Shown here piece by piece: positions 12,985-26,360 of a stretch of DNA of 64,000 nucleotides. The notes below the pieces were generated by a model that saw nothing but the letters and a program-made list of their open reading frames with translations, searched no databases and was not told where the DNA came from. This DNA is from Eutreptiella sp. 'Long Island Sound 2002' (lineage: Eukaryota; Euglenozoa; Euglenophyceae; Eutreptiales; Eutreptiaceae). The stretch lies in NCBI GenBank assembly GCA_964036045.1, contig OZ038385.1:44195722-44259721 (forward strand). Reading direction: 5' to 3'. Position 1 is the first letter of the stretch. Each line of letters starts with the position of its first letter. A program made the position numbers and the translations under genes.

Positions 12985-15900
12985 GTCCGTTGGCCCGCAA
13001 CCGCCGTCAGTTTCCCCGTGACCGCGACCGCCGTCGGTTGGCCCGCAACCGTCGTCAGTTTCCCCGTTACCGCGACCGCCGTCGGTTGGCCCGCAACCGC
13101 CGTCATTTTCCCCGGGACCGCGACCGCCGTCGGTTGGCCCGCAACCGTCGTCAGTTTCCCCGTGACCGCGACCGCCGTCCGTTGGCCCGCAACCGCCGTC
13201 AGTTTCCCCGTGACCGCGACCGCCGTCGGTTGGCCCGCAACCGTCGTCAGTTTCCCCGTGACCGCGACCGCCGTCGGTTGGCCCGCAACCGTCGTCAGTT
13301 TCCCCGGGACCGCGACCGCCGTCGGTTGGCCCGCAACCGCCGTCAGTTTCCCCGGGACCGCGACCGCCGTCGGTTGGCCGGCAACCGTCGTCAGTTTTCC
13401 CGTGACCGCGACCGCCGTCGGTTGGCCCGCAACCGTCGTCAGTTTCCCCGTGACCGCGACCGCCGTCGGTTGGCCCGCAACCGCCGTCAGTTTCCCCAGG
13501 ACCGCGACCGCCGTCGGTTGGCCCGCAACTGCCGTCAGTTTCCCCGTGACCGCGACCGCCGTCGGTTGGCCCGCAACCGTCGTCAGTTTCCCCGTGACCG
13601 CGACCGCCGTCGGTTGGCCCGCAACCGCCGTCAGTTTCCCCGGGACCGCGACCGCCGTCGGTTGGCCCGCAACCGTCGTCAGTTTCCCCGTGACTGCGAC
13701 CGCCGTCGGTTGGCCCGCAACCGTCGTCAGTTTCCCCGGGACCGCGGCCGCCGTCGGTTGGCCCGCAACCGTCGTCAGTTTCCCCGGGACCGCGACCGCC
13801 GTCCGTTGGCCCGCAACCGCCGTCAGTTTCCCCGGGACCGCGACCGCCGTCGGTTGGCCGGCAACCGTCGTCATTTTCCCCGGGACCGCGACTGCCGTCC
13901 GTTGGCCCGCAACCGCCGTCAGTTTCCCCGGGACCGCGACCGCCGTCGGTTGGCCCGCAACTGCCGTCAGTTTCCCCGTGACCGCAACCGCCGTCGGTTG
14001 GCCGGCAACCGTCGTCAGTTTTCCCGTGACCGCGACCGCCGTCGGTTGGCCCGCAACCGCCGTCAATTTCCCCGTGACCGCGACCGCCGTCGGTTGGCCC
14101 GCAACCGTCGTCAGTTTCCCCGTGACCGCGACCGCCGTCGGTTGGCCCGCAACCGTCATCAGTTTCCCCGTGACCGCGACCGCCGTCGGTTGGCCCGCAA
14201 CCGCCGTCAATTTCCCCGTGACCGCGACCGCCATCGGTTGGCCCGCAACCGCCGTCATTTTCCCCGGGACCGCAACTGCCGTCGGTTGGCCCACAACCGC
14301 CGTCAGTTTCCCCGTGACCGCGACCGCCGTCGGTTGGCCCGGGACCGCGACCGCCGTCGGTGAGCCCGCAACCGCCGTCAGTTTCCCCGTGACCGCGACC
14401 GCCGTCGGTTGGCCCGCAACCGTCGTCATTTTCCCCTGGACCGCGACCGCCTTCGGTTGGCCCGCAACCGCCGTCAGTTTCCCCGTGACCGCAACCGCCG
14501 TCGGTTGGCCCGCAATCGCCGTCAGTTTCCCCGGGACCACGACCGCCGTCGGTTGGCCCGCAACCGCCGTCAATTTCCCCGTGACCGCGACCGCCGTCGG
14601 TTGGCCCGCAACCGCCGTCGATTTCCCCGTGACCGCAACCGCCGTCGGTTGGCCGGCAACCGTCGTCAGTATACCCGGGACCGCGACCGCCGTCGGTTGG
14701 CCCGCAACCGCCGTCAGTTTCCCCGGGACCGCGACCGCCGTCGGTTGGCCCGCAACCGCCGTCAGTTTCCCCGGGACCGCGACCGCCGTCGGTTGGCCCG
14801 CAACCGTCGTCAGTTTTCCGTGACCGCGACCGCCGTCGGTTGGCCCGCAACCGTCGTCAGTTTTCCCGTGACCGCGACCGCCGTTGGTTGGCCCGCAACC
14901 GCCGTCAGTTTCCCCGGGACCGCGACCGCCGTCGGTTGGCCCGCAACCGCCGTCAGTTTCCCCGTGACCGCAACCGCCGTCGGTTGGCCGGCAACCGTCG
15001 TCAGTTTTCCCGTGACCGCGACCGCCGTCGGTTGGCCCACAACCGCCGTCAGTTTTCCCGGGACCGCAACCGCCGTCGGTTGGCCCGCAACCGCCGTCAG
15101 TTTCGCCGGGACCGCGACCGCCGTCGGTTGGCCCGGGACCGCGACCGCCGTCGGTTGGCCCGCAACCGCCGTCTGTTTCCCCGGGACCGCGACCGCCGTC
15201 GGTTGGCCCGCAACCGCCGTCATTTTCCGCGGGACCGCGACCGCCTTCCGTTGGCCCGCAACCGCCGTCAGTTTCCCCGTGACCGCATCCGCCGTCGGTT
15301 GGCCCGGGACCGCGACCGCCGTCGGTTGGCCCGCAACCGCCGTCGGTTGGCCCGGGACCGCGACCGCCGTCAGTTGGCCCGCAACCGCCGTCAGTTTCCC
15401 CGGGACCGCAACCGCCGTCAATTTCACCGGGACCGCAACCGCCGTCGGTTGGCCCGGGACCGCGACCGCCGTCGGTTGGCCCGCAACCGCCGTCAGTTTC
15501 CCCGTGACCGCAACCGCCGTCGGTTGGCCGGCAACCGTCGTCAGTTTCCCCGGGACCGCGACCGCCGTCGGTTGGCCCGCAACCGCCGTCGGTTTCCCCG
15601 GGACCGCGACCGCCGTCGGTTGGCCTCCAACCGTCGTCAGTTTCCCCGGGACCGCGACCGCCGTCGGTTGGCCCGCAACCGCCGTCAGTTTCCCCGGGAC
15701 CGCGACCGCCGTCGGTTGGCCCGCAACCGTCGTCAGTTTTCCCGTGACCGCAACCGCCGTCGGTTGGCCCGCAACCGCCGTCAGTTTCCCCGGGACCGCG
15801 ACCGCCGTCAGTTGGCCCGCAACCGCCGTCAGTTTCGCCGGGACCGCAACCGCCGTCGGTTGGCCCGGGACCGCGACCGCCGTCGGTTGGCCCGCAACCG

Positions 15901-18900
15901 CCGTCATTTTCCCCGGGACCGCAACCGCCGTCGGTTGGCCCACAACCGCCGTCAGTTTCGCCGGGACCGCGACCGCCGTCGGTTGGCCCGGGACCGCGAC
16001 CGCCTTCCGTTGGCCCGCAACCGCCGTCAGTTTCCCCGGGACCGCGACCGCCGTCGGTTGGCCCGCAACCGTCGTCATTTTCCCCGGGACCGCGACCGCC
16101 TTCGGTTGGCCCGCAACCGCCGTCAGTTTCCCCGTGACCGCAACCGCCGTCGGTTGGCCCGCAATCGCCGTCAGTTTCCCCGGGACCGCGACCGCCGTCG
16201 GTTGGCCCGCAACCGCCGTCAATTTCCCCGTGACCGCGACCGCCGTCGGTTGGCCCGCAACCGCCGTCATTTTCCCCCTGACCGCGACCGCCGTCGGTTG
16301 GCCCGCAACCGCCGTCAGTTTCGCCGGGACCGCGACCGCCGTCGGTTGGCCCGCAACCGCCGTCAGTTTCCCCGTGACCGCAACCGCCGTCGGTTGGCCG
16401 GCAACCGTCGTCAGTTTCCCCGGGACCGCGACCGCCGTCGGTTGGCCCGCAACCGCCGTCAGTTTCCCCGGGACCGCGACCGCTGTCGGTTGGCCCGCAA
16501 CCGTCGTCAGTTTCCCCGGGACCGCGACCGCCGTCGGTTGGCCCGCAACCGCCGTCAGTTTCCCCGGGACCGCGACCGCCGTCGGTTGGCCCGCAACCGT
16601 CGTCAGTTTTCCCGTGACCGCAACCGCCGTCGGTTGGCCCGCAACCGCCGTCAGTTTCCCCGGGACCGCGACCGCCGTCGGTTGGCCCGCAACCGCCGTC
16701 AGTTTCCCCGGGACCGCGACCGCCGTCGGTTGGCCCGCAACCGCCGTCAGTTTCCCCGTGACCGCGACCGCCGTCGGTTGGCCGGCAACCGTCGTCAGTT
16801 TTCCCGTGACCGCGACCGCCGTCGGTTGGCCCGCAACCGTCGTCAGTTTTCCCGTGACCGCGACCGCCGTCGGTTGGCCCGCAACCGCCGTCAGTTTCCC
16901 CGTGACCGCGACCGCCGTCGGTTGGCCCGCAACCGTCGTCAGTTTCCCCGTTACCGCGACCGCCGTCGGTTGGCCCGCAACCGCCGTCATTTTCCCCGGG
17001 ACCGCGACCGCCGTCGGTTGGCCCGCAACCGTCGTCAGTTTCCCCGTGACCGCGACCGCCGTCCGTTGGCCCGCAACCGCCGTCAGTTTCCCCGTGACCG
17101 CGACCGCCGTCGGTTGGCCCGCAACCGTCGTCAGTTTCCCCGTGACCGCGACCGCCGTCGGTTGGCCCGCAACCGTCGTCAGTTTCCCCGGGACCGCGAC
17201 CGCCGTCGGTTGGCCCGCAACCGCCGTCAGTTTCCCCGGGACCGCGACCGCCGTCGGTTGGCCGGCAACCGTCGTCAGTTTTCCCGTGACCGCGACCGCC
17301 GTCGGTTGGCCCGCAACCGTCGTCAGTTTCCCCGTGACCGCGACCGCCGTCGGTTGGCCCGCAACCGCCGTCAGTTTCCCCAGGACCGCGACCGCCGTCG
17401 GTTGGCCCGCAACTGCCGTCAGTTTCCCCGTGACCGCGACCGCCGTCGGTTGGCCCGCAACCGTCGTCAGTTTCCCCGTGACCGCGACCGCCGTCGGTTG
17501 GCCCGCAACCGCCGTCAGTTTCCCCGGGACCGCGACCGCCGTCGGTTGGCCCGCAACCGTCGTCAGTTTCCCCGTGACTGCGACCGCCGTCGGTTGGCCC
17601 GCAACCGTCGTCAGTTTCCCCGGGACCGCGGCCGCCGTCGGTTGGCCCGCAACCGTCGTCAGTTTCCCCGGGACCGCGACCGCCGTCCGTTGGCCCGCAA
17701 CCGCCGTCAGTTTCCCCGGGACCGCGACCGCCGTCGGTTGGCCGGCAACCGTCGTCATTTTCCCCGGGACCGCGACTGCCGTCCGTTGGCCCGCAACCGC
17801 CGTCAGTTTCCCCGGGACCGCGACCGCCGTCGGTTGGCCCGCAACTGCCGTCAGTTTCCCCGTGACCGCAACCGCCGTCGGTTGGCCGGCAACCGTCGTC
17901 AGTTTTCCCGTGACCGCGACCGCCGTCGGTTGGCCCGCAACCGCCGTCAATTTCCCCGTGACCGCGACCGCCGTCGGTTGGCCCGCAACCGTCGTCAGTT
18001 TCCCCGTGACCGCGACCGCCGTCGGTTGGCCCGCAACCGTCATCAGTTTCCCCGTGACCGCGACCGCCGTCGGTTGGCCCGCAACCGCCGTCAATTTCCC
18101 CGTGACCGCGACCGCCATCGGTTGGCCCGCAACCGCCGTCATTTTCCCCGGGACCGCAACTGCCGTCGGTTGGCCCACAACCGCCGTCAGTTTCCCCGTG
18201 ACCGCGACCGCCGTCGGTTGGCCCGGGACCGCGACCGCCGTCGGTGAGCCCGCAACCGCCGTCAGTTTCCCCGTGACCGCGACCGCCGTCGGTTGGCCCG
18301 CAACCGTCGTCATTTTCCCCTGGACCGCGACCGCCTTCGGTTGGCCCGCAACCGCCGTCAGTTTCCCCGTGACCGCAACCGCCGTCGGTTGGCCCGCAAT
18401 CGCCGTCAGTTTCCCCGGGACCACGACCGCCGTCGGTTGGCCCGCAACCGCCGTCAATTTCCCCGTGACCGCGACCGCCGTCGGTTGGCCCGCAACCGCC
18501 GTCGATTTCCCCGTGACCGCAACCGCCGTCGGTTGGCCGGCAACCGTCGTCAGTATACCCGGGACCGCGACCGCCGTCGGTTGGCCCGCAACCGCCGTCA
18601 GTTTCCCCGGGACCGCGACCGCCGTCGGTTGGCCCGCAACCGCCGTCAGTTTCCCCGGGACCGCGACCGCCGTCGGTTGGCCCGCAACCGTCGTCAGTTT
18701 TCCGTGACCGCGACCGCCGTCGGTTGGCCCGCAACCGTCGTCAGTTTTCCCGTGACCGCGACCGCCGTTGGTTGGCCCGCAACCGCCGTCAGTTTCCCCG
18801 GGACCGCGACCGCCGTCGGTTGGCCCGCAACCGCCGTCAGTTTCCCCGTGACCGCAACCGCCGTCGGTTGGCCGGCAACCGTCGTCAGTTTTCCCGTGAC

Positions 18901-20755
18901 CGCGACCGCCGTCGGTTGGCCCACAACCGCCGTCAGTTTTCCCGGGACCGCAACCGCCGTCGGTTGGCCCGCAACCGCCGTCAGTTTCGCCGGGACCGCG
19001 ACCGCCGTCGGTTGGCCCGGGACCGCGACCGCCGTCGGTTGGCCCGCAACCGCCGTCTGTTTCCCCGGGACCGCGACCGCCGTCGGTTGGCCCGCAACCG
19101 CCGTCATTTTCCGCGGGACCGCGACCGCCTTCCGTTGGCCCGCAACCGCCGTCAGTTTCCCCGTGACCGCATCCGCCGTCGGTTGGCCCGGGACCGCGAC
19201 CGCCGTCGGTTGGCCCGCAACCGCCGTCGGTTGGCCCGGGACCGCGACCGCCGTCAGTTGGCCCGCAACCGCCGTCAGTTTCCCCGGGACCGCAACCGCC
19301 GTCAATTTCACCGGGACCGCAACCGCCGTCGGTTGGCCCGGGACCGCGACCGCCGTCGGTTGGCCCGCAACCGCCGTCAGTTTCCCCGTGACCGCAACCG
19401 CCGTCGGTTGGCCGGCAACCGTCGTCAGTTTCCCCGGGACCGCGACCGCCGTCGGTTGGCCCGCAACCGCCGTCGGTTTCCCCGGGACCGCGACCGCCGT
19501 CGGTTGGCCTCCAACCGTCGTCAGTTTCCCCGGGACCGCGACCGCCGTCGGTTGGCCCGCAACCGCCGTCAGTTTCCCCGGGACCGCGACCGCCGTCGGT
19601 TGGCCCGCAACCGTCGTCAGTTTTCCCGTGACCGCAACCGCCGTCGGTTGGCCCGCAACCGCCGTCAGTTTCCCCGGGACCGCGACCGCCGTCAGTTGGC
19701 CCGCAACCGCCGTCAGTTTCGCCGGGACCGCAACCGCCGTCGGTTGGCCCGGGACCGCGACCGCCGTCGGTTGGCCCGCAACCGCCGTCATTTTCCCCGG
19801 GACCGCAACCGCCGTCGGTTGGCCCACAACCGCCGTCAGTTTCGCCGGGACCGCGACCGCCGTCGGTTGGCCCGGGACCGCGACCGCCTTCCGTTGGCCC
19901 GCAACCGCCGTCAGTTTCCCCGGGACCGCGACCGCCGTCGGTTGGCCCGCAACCGTCGTCATTTTCCCCGGGACCGCGACCGCCTTCGGTTGGCCCGCAA
20001 CCGCCGTCAGTTTCCCCGTGACCGCAACCGCCGTCGGTTGGCCCGCAATCGCCGTCAGTTTCCCCGGGACCGCGACCGCCGTCGGTTGGCCCGCAACCGC
20101 CGTCAATTTCCCCGTGACCGCGACCGCCGTCGGTTGGCCCGCAACCGCCGTCATTTTCCCCCTGACCGCGACCGCCGTCGGTTGGCCCGCAACCGCCGTC
20201 AGTTTCGCCGGGACCGCGACCGCCGTCGGTTGGCCCGCAACCGCCGTCAGTTTCCCCGTGACCGCAACCGCCGTCGGTTGGCCGGCAACCGTCGTCAGTT
20301 TCCCCGGGACCGCGACCGCCGTCGGTTGGCCCGCAACCGCCGTCAGTTTCCCCGGGACCGCGACCGCCGTCGGTTGGCCTCCAACCGTCGTCAGTTTCCC
20401 CGGGACCGCGACCGCCGTCGGTTGGCCCGCAACCGCCGTCAGTTTCCCCGGGACCGCGACCGCCGTCGGTTGGCCCGCAACCGTCGTCAGTTTTCCCGTG
20501 ACCGCAACCGCCGTCGGTTGGCCCGCAACCGCCGTCAGTTTCCCCGGGACCGCGACCGCCGTCGGTTGGCCCGCAACCGCCGTCAGTTTCCCCGGGACCG
20601 CGACCGCCGTCGGTTGGCCCGCAACCGCCGTCAGTTTCCCCGTGACCGCGACCGCCGTCGGTTGGCCGGCAACCGTCGTCAGTTTTCCCGTGACCGCGAC
20701 CGCCGTCGGTTGGCCCGCAACCGTCGTCAGTTTTCCCGTGACCGCGACCGCCGTC
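12985..20755. repeat. 3,884-bp tandem duplication inside the minisatellite
   Basis: Blocks at about 12.99-16.87 kb and 16.87-20.75 kb show the same unit order at an offset of 3,884 bp. Shared rare markers are ccccgttaccgcg (13067 and 16951), tatacccggg (14670 and 18554), cccctggaccgcg (near 14434 and 18318) and a one-base deletion giving gttttccgtgacc (near 14815 and 18699). A few substitutions separate the copies, for example near 16480 against 20364. The edges are approximate because flanking units belong to the same family. Confidence 0.85.
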
Positions 20756-23700
20756 GGTTGGCCCGCAACCGCCGTCAGTTTCCCCGGGACCGCGACCGCC
20801 GTCGGTTGGCCCGCAACCGCCGTCAGTTTCCCCGGGACCGCGACCGCCGTCGGTTGGCCCGCAACCGCCGTCAGTTTCCCCGTGACCGCAACCGCCGTCG
20901 GTTGGCCGGCAACCGTCGTCAGTTTTCCCGTGACCGCGACCGCCGTCGGTTGGCCCGCAACCGCCGTCAGTTTCCCCGGGACCGCGACCCCCGTCGGTTG
21001 GCCCGCAACCGCCGTCAGTTTCCCCGGGACCGCGACCGCCGTCGGTTGGCCCGCAACCGCCGTCAATTTCCCCGTGACCGCGACCGCCGTCGGTTGGCCC
21101 GCAACCGTCGTCAGTTTTCCCGTGACCGCAACCGCCGTCGGTTGGCCCGCAACCGCCGTCAGTTTCCCCGGGACCGCGACCGCCGTCGGTTGGCCCGCAA
21201 CCGCCGTCAGTTTCCCCGGGACCGCGACCGCCGTCGGTTGGCCCGCAACCGCCGTCAGTTTCCCCGTGACCGCAACCGCCGTCGGTTGGCCGGCAACCGT
21301 CGTCAGTTTTCCCGTGACCGCGACCGCCGTCGGTTGGCCCGCAACCGCCGTCAGTTTCCCCGGGACCGCGACCGCCGTCGGTTGGCCCCCAACCGTCGTC
21401 AGTTTCCCCGGGACCGCGACCGCCGTCGGTTGGCCCGCAACCGTCGTCAGTTTTCCCGTGACCGCGACCGCCGTCGCGTGCCCCGCAACCGCCGTCAGTT
21501 TCCCCGGGACCGCGACCGCCGTCGGTTGGCCCGCAACCGCCGTCAGTTTCCCCGGGACCGCGACCGCCGTCGGTTGGCCCGCAACCGCCGTCAGTTTCCC
21601 CGTGACCGCAACCGCCGTCGGTTGGCCGGCAACCGTCGTCAGTTTTCCCGTGACCGCGACCGCCGTCGGTTGGCCCGCAACCGCCGTCAGTTTCCCCGGG
21701 ACCGCGACCGCCGTCGGTTGGCCCGCAACCGCCGTCAATTTCCCCGTGACCGCGACCGCCGTCGGTTGGCCCGCAACCGTCGTCAGTTTCCCCGTGACCG
21801 CGACCGCCGTCGGTTGGCCCGCAACCGCCGTCATTTTCCCCGGGACCGCGACCGCCGTCGGTTGGCCCGCAACCGCCGTCATTTTCCCCGGGACCGCAAC
21901 CGCCGTCGGTTGGCCCACAACCGCCGTCAGTTTCGCCGGGACCGCGACCGCCGTCGGTTGGCACGGGACCGCGACCGCCGTCGGTGAGCCCGCAACCGCC
22001 GTCAGTTTCCCCGTGACCGCGACCGCTGTCGGTTGGCCCGCAACCGTTGTCATTTTCCCCGGGACCGCGACCGCCTTCGGTTGGCCCGCAACCGCCGTCA
22101 GTTTCCCCGTGACCGCAACCGCCGTCGGTCGGCCCGCGATCGCCGTCAGTTTTCCCGGGACCGCGACCGCCGTCGGTTGGCCCGCAACCGCCGTCAATTT
22201 CCCCGTGACCGCGACCGCCGTCGGTTGGCCCGCAACCGCCGTCATTTTCCCCGTGACCGCGACCGCCGTCGGTTGGCCCGCAACCGCCGTCAGTTTCGCC
22301 GGGACCGCGACCGCCGTCGGTTGGCCCGCAACCGCCGTCAGTTTCCCCGTGACCGCAACCGCCGTCGGTTGGCCGGCAACCGTCGTCAGTATACCCGGGA
22401 CCGCGACCGCCGTCGGTTGGCCCGCAACCGCCGTCAGTTTCCCCGGGACCGCGACCGCCGTCGGTTGGCCCGCAACCGTCGTCAGTTTCCCCGGGACCGC
22501 GACCGCCGTCGGTTGGCCCGCAACCGCCGTCAGTTTCCCCGGGACCGCAACCGCCGTCGGTTGGCCCGCAACCGTCGTCAGTTTTCCCGTGACCGCGACC
22601 GCCGTCGGTTGGCCCGCAACCGTCGTCAGTTTTCCCGTGACCGCGACCGCCGTCGGTTGGCCCGCAACCGCCGTCAGTTTCCCCGGGACCGCGACCGCCG
22701 TCGGTTGGCCCGCAACCGCCGTCAGTTTCCCCGTGACCGCAACCGCCGTCGGTTGGCCGGCAACCGTCGTCAGTTTTCCCGTGACCGCGACCGCCGTCGG
22801 TTGGCCCGCAACCGCCGTCAGTTTCCCCGGGACCGCAACCGCCGTCGGTTGGCCGGCAACCGCCGTCAGTTTCGCCGGGACCGCGACCGCCGTCGGTTGG
22901 CCCGGGACCGCGACCGCCGTCGGTTGGCCCGCAACCGCCGTCTGTTTCCCCGGGACCGCGACCGCCGTCGGTTGGCCCGCAACCGCCGTCATTTTCCGCG
23001 GGACCGCGACCGCCTTCCGTTGGCCCGCAACCGCCGTCAGTTTCCCCGTGACCGCATCCGCCGTCGGTTGGCCCGGGACCGCGACCGCCGTCGGTTGGCC
23101 CGCAACCGCCGTCGGTTGGCCCGGGACCGCGACCGCCGTCGGTTGGCCCGCAACCGCCGTCAGTTTCCCCGGGACCGCAACCGCCGTCAATTTCACCGGG
23201 ACCGCAACCGCCGTCGGTTGGCCCGGGACCGCGACCGCCGTCGGTTGGCCCGCAACCGCCGTCAGTTTCCCCGGGACCGCAACCGCCGTCAGTTGGCCCG
23301 CAACCGCCGTCAGTTTCCCCGGGACCGCAACCGCCGTCGGTTGGCCCGGGACCGCGACCGCCGTCGGTTGGCCCGCAACCGCCGTCAATTTCCCCGTGAC
23401 CGCGACCGCCGTCGGTTGGCCCGCAACCGTCGTCAGTTTCCCCGTGACCGCGACCGCCGTCGGTTGGCCCGCAACCGTCGTCAGTTTCCCCGTGACCGCG
23501 ACCGCCGTCGGTTGGCCCGCAACCGCCGTCATTTTCCCCGGGACCGCGACCGCCGTCGGTTGGCCCGCAACCGCCGTCATTTTCCCCGGGACCGCAACCG
23601 CCGTCGGTTGGCCCACAACCGCCGTCAGTTTCGCCGGGACCGCGACCGCCGTCGGTTGGCACGGGACCGCGACCGCCGTCGGTGAGCCCGCAACCGCCGT

Positions 23701-26360
23701 CAGTTTCCCCGTGACCGCGACCGCTGTCGGTTGGCCCGCAACCGTCGTCAGTTTCCCCAGGACCGCGACCGCCTTCGGTTGGCCCGCAACCGCCGTCAGT
23801 TTCCCCGTGACCGCAACCGCCGTCGGTTGGCCCGCGATCGCCGTCAGTTTTCCCGGGACCGCGACCGCCGTCGGTTGGCCCGCAACCGCCGTCAATTTCC
23901 CCGTGACCGCGACCGCCGTCGGTTGGCCCGCAACCGCCGTCATTTTCCCCGTGACCGCGACCGCCGTCGGTTGGCCCGCAACCGCCGTCAGTTTCGCCGG
24001 GACCGCGACCGCCGTCGGTTGGCCCGCAACCGCCGTCAGTTTCCCCGTGACCGCAACCGCCGTCGGTTGGCCGGCAACCGTCGTCAGTATACCCGGGACC
24101 GCGACCGCCGTCGGTTGGCCCGCAACCGCCGTCAGTTTCCCCGGGACCGCGACCGCCGTCGGTTGGCCCGCAACCGTCGTCAGTTTCCCCGGGACCGCGA
24201 CCGCCGTCGGTTGGCCCGCAACCGCCGTCAGTTTCCCCGGGACCGCAACCGCCGTCGGTTGGCCCGCAACCGTCGTCAGTTTTCCCGTGACCGCGACCGC
24301 CGTCGGTTGGCCCGCAACCGTCGTCAGTTTTCCCGTGACCGCGACCGCCGTCGGTTGGCCCGCAACCGACGTCAGTTTCCCCGGGACCGCGACCGCCGTC
24401 GGTTGGCCCGCAACCGCCGTCAGTTTCCCCGTGACCGCAACCGCCGTCGGTTGGCCGGCAACCGTCGTCAGTTTTCCCGTGACCGCGACCGCCGTCGGTT
24501 GGCCCGCAACCGCCGTCAGTTTCCCCGGGACCGCAACCGCCGTCGGTTGGCCCGCAACCGCCGTCAGTTTCGCCGGGACCGCGACCGCCGTCGGTTGGCC
24601 CGGGACCGCGACCGCCGTCGGTTGGCCCGCAACCGCCGTCAGTTTCCCCGGGACCGCGACCGCCGTCGGTTGGCCCGCAACCGCCGTCATTTTCCGCGGG
24701 ACCGCGACCGCCTTCCGTTGGCCCGCAACCGCCGTCAGTTTCCCCGTGACCGCATCCGCCGTCGGTTGGCCCGGGACCGCGACCGCCGTCGGTTGGCCCG
24801 CAACCGCCGTCGGTTGGCCCGGGACCGCGACCGCCGTCGGTTGGCCCGCAACCGCCGTCAGTTTCCCCGGGACCGCAACCGCCGTCAATTTCACCGGGAC
24901 CGCAACCGCCGTCGGTTGGCCCGGGACCGCGACCGCCGTCGGTTGGCCCGCAACCGCCGTCAGTTTCCCCGGGACCGCAACCGCCGTCAGTTGGCCCGCA
25001 ACCGCCGTCAGTTTCCCCGGGACCGCAACCGCCGTCGGTTGGCCCGGGACCGCGACCGCCGTCGGTTGGCCCGCAACCGCCGTCATTTTCCCCGGGACCG
25101 CAACCGCCGTCGGTTGGCCCACAACCGCCGTCAGTTTCGCCGGGACCGCGACCGCCGTCGGTTGGCCCGGGACCGCGACCGCCGTCGGTGAGCCCGCAAC
25201 CGCCGTCAGTTTCCCCGGGACCGCGACCGCCGTCGGTTGGCCCGCAACCGTCGTCATTTTCCCCGGGACCGCGACCGCCTTCGGTTGGCCCGCAACCGCC
25301 GTCAGTTTCCCCGTGACCGCAACCGCCGTCGGTTGGCCCGCAATCGCCGTCAGTTTCCCCGGGACCGCGACCGCCGTCGGTTGGCCCGCAACCGCCGTCA
25401 ATTTCCCCGTGACCGCGACCGCCGTCGGTTGGCCCGCAACCGCCGTCATTTTCCCCGTGACCGCGACCGCCGTCGGTTGGCCCGCAACCGCCGTCAGTTT
25501 CGCCGGGACCGCGACGGCCGTCGGTTGGCCCGCAACCGCCGTCAGTTTCCCCGTGACCGCAACCGCCGTCGGTTGGCCGGCAACCGTCGTCAGTATACCC
25601 GGGACCGCGACCGCCGTCGGTTGGCCCGCAACCGTCGTCAGTTTCCCCGTGACCGCGACCGCCGTCGGTTGGCCCGCAACCGTCGTCAGTTTCCCCGTGA
25701 CCGCGACCGCCGTCGGTTGGCCCGCAACCGCCGTCGGTTTCCCCGGGACCGCGACCGCCGTCGGTTGGCCCGCAACCGCCGTCAGTTTCCCCGTGACCGC
25801 AACCGCCGTCGGTTGGCCGGCAACCGTCGTCAGTTTTCCCGTGACCGCGACCGCCGTCGGTTGGCCCACAACCGCCGTCAGTTTCCCCGGGACCGCAACC
25901 GCCGTCGGTTGGCCCGCAACCGCCGTCCGTTTCGCCGGGACCGCGACCGCCGTCGGTTGGCCCGGGACCGCGACCGCCGTCGGTTGGCCCGCAACCGCCG
26001 TCTGTTTCCCCGGGACCGCGACCGCCGTCGGTTGGCCCGCAACCGCCGTCATTTTCCGCGGGACCGCGACCGCCTTCCGTTGGCCCGCAACCGCCATCAG
26101 TTTCCCCGTGACCGCATCCGCCGTCGGTTGGCCCGGGACCGCGACCGCCGTCGGTTGGCCCTCAACCGCCGTCAGTTGGCCCGGGACCGCGACCGCCGTC
26201 AGTTGGCCCGCAACCGCCGTCAGTTTCCCCGGGACCGCAACCGCCGTCAATTTCACCGGGACCGCAACCGCCGTCGGTTGGCCCGGGACCGCGATCGCCG
26301 TCGGTTGGCCCGCAACCGCCGTCAGTTTCCCCGGGACCGCAACCGCCGTCAGTTGGCCCG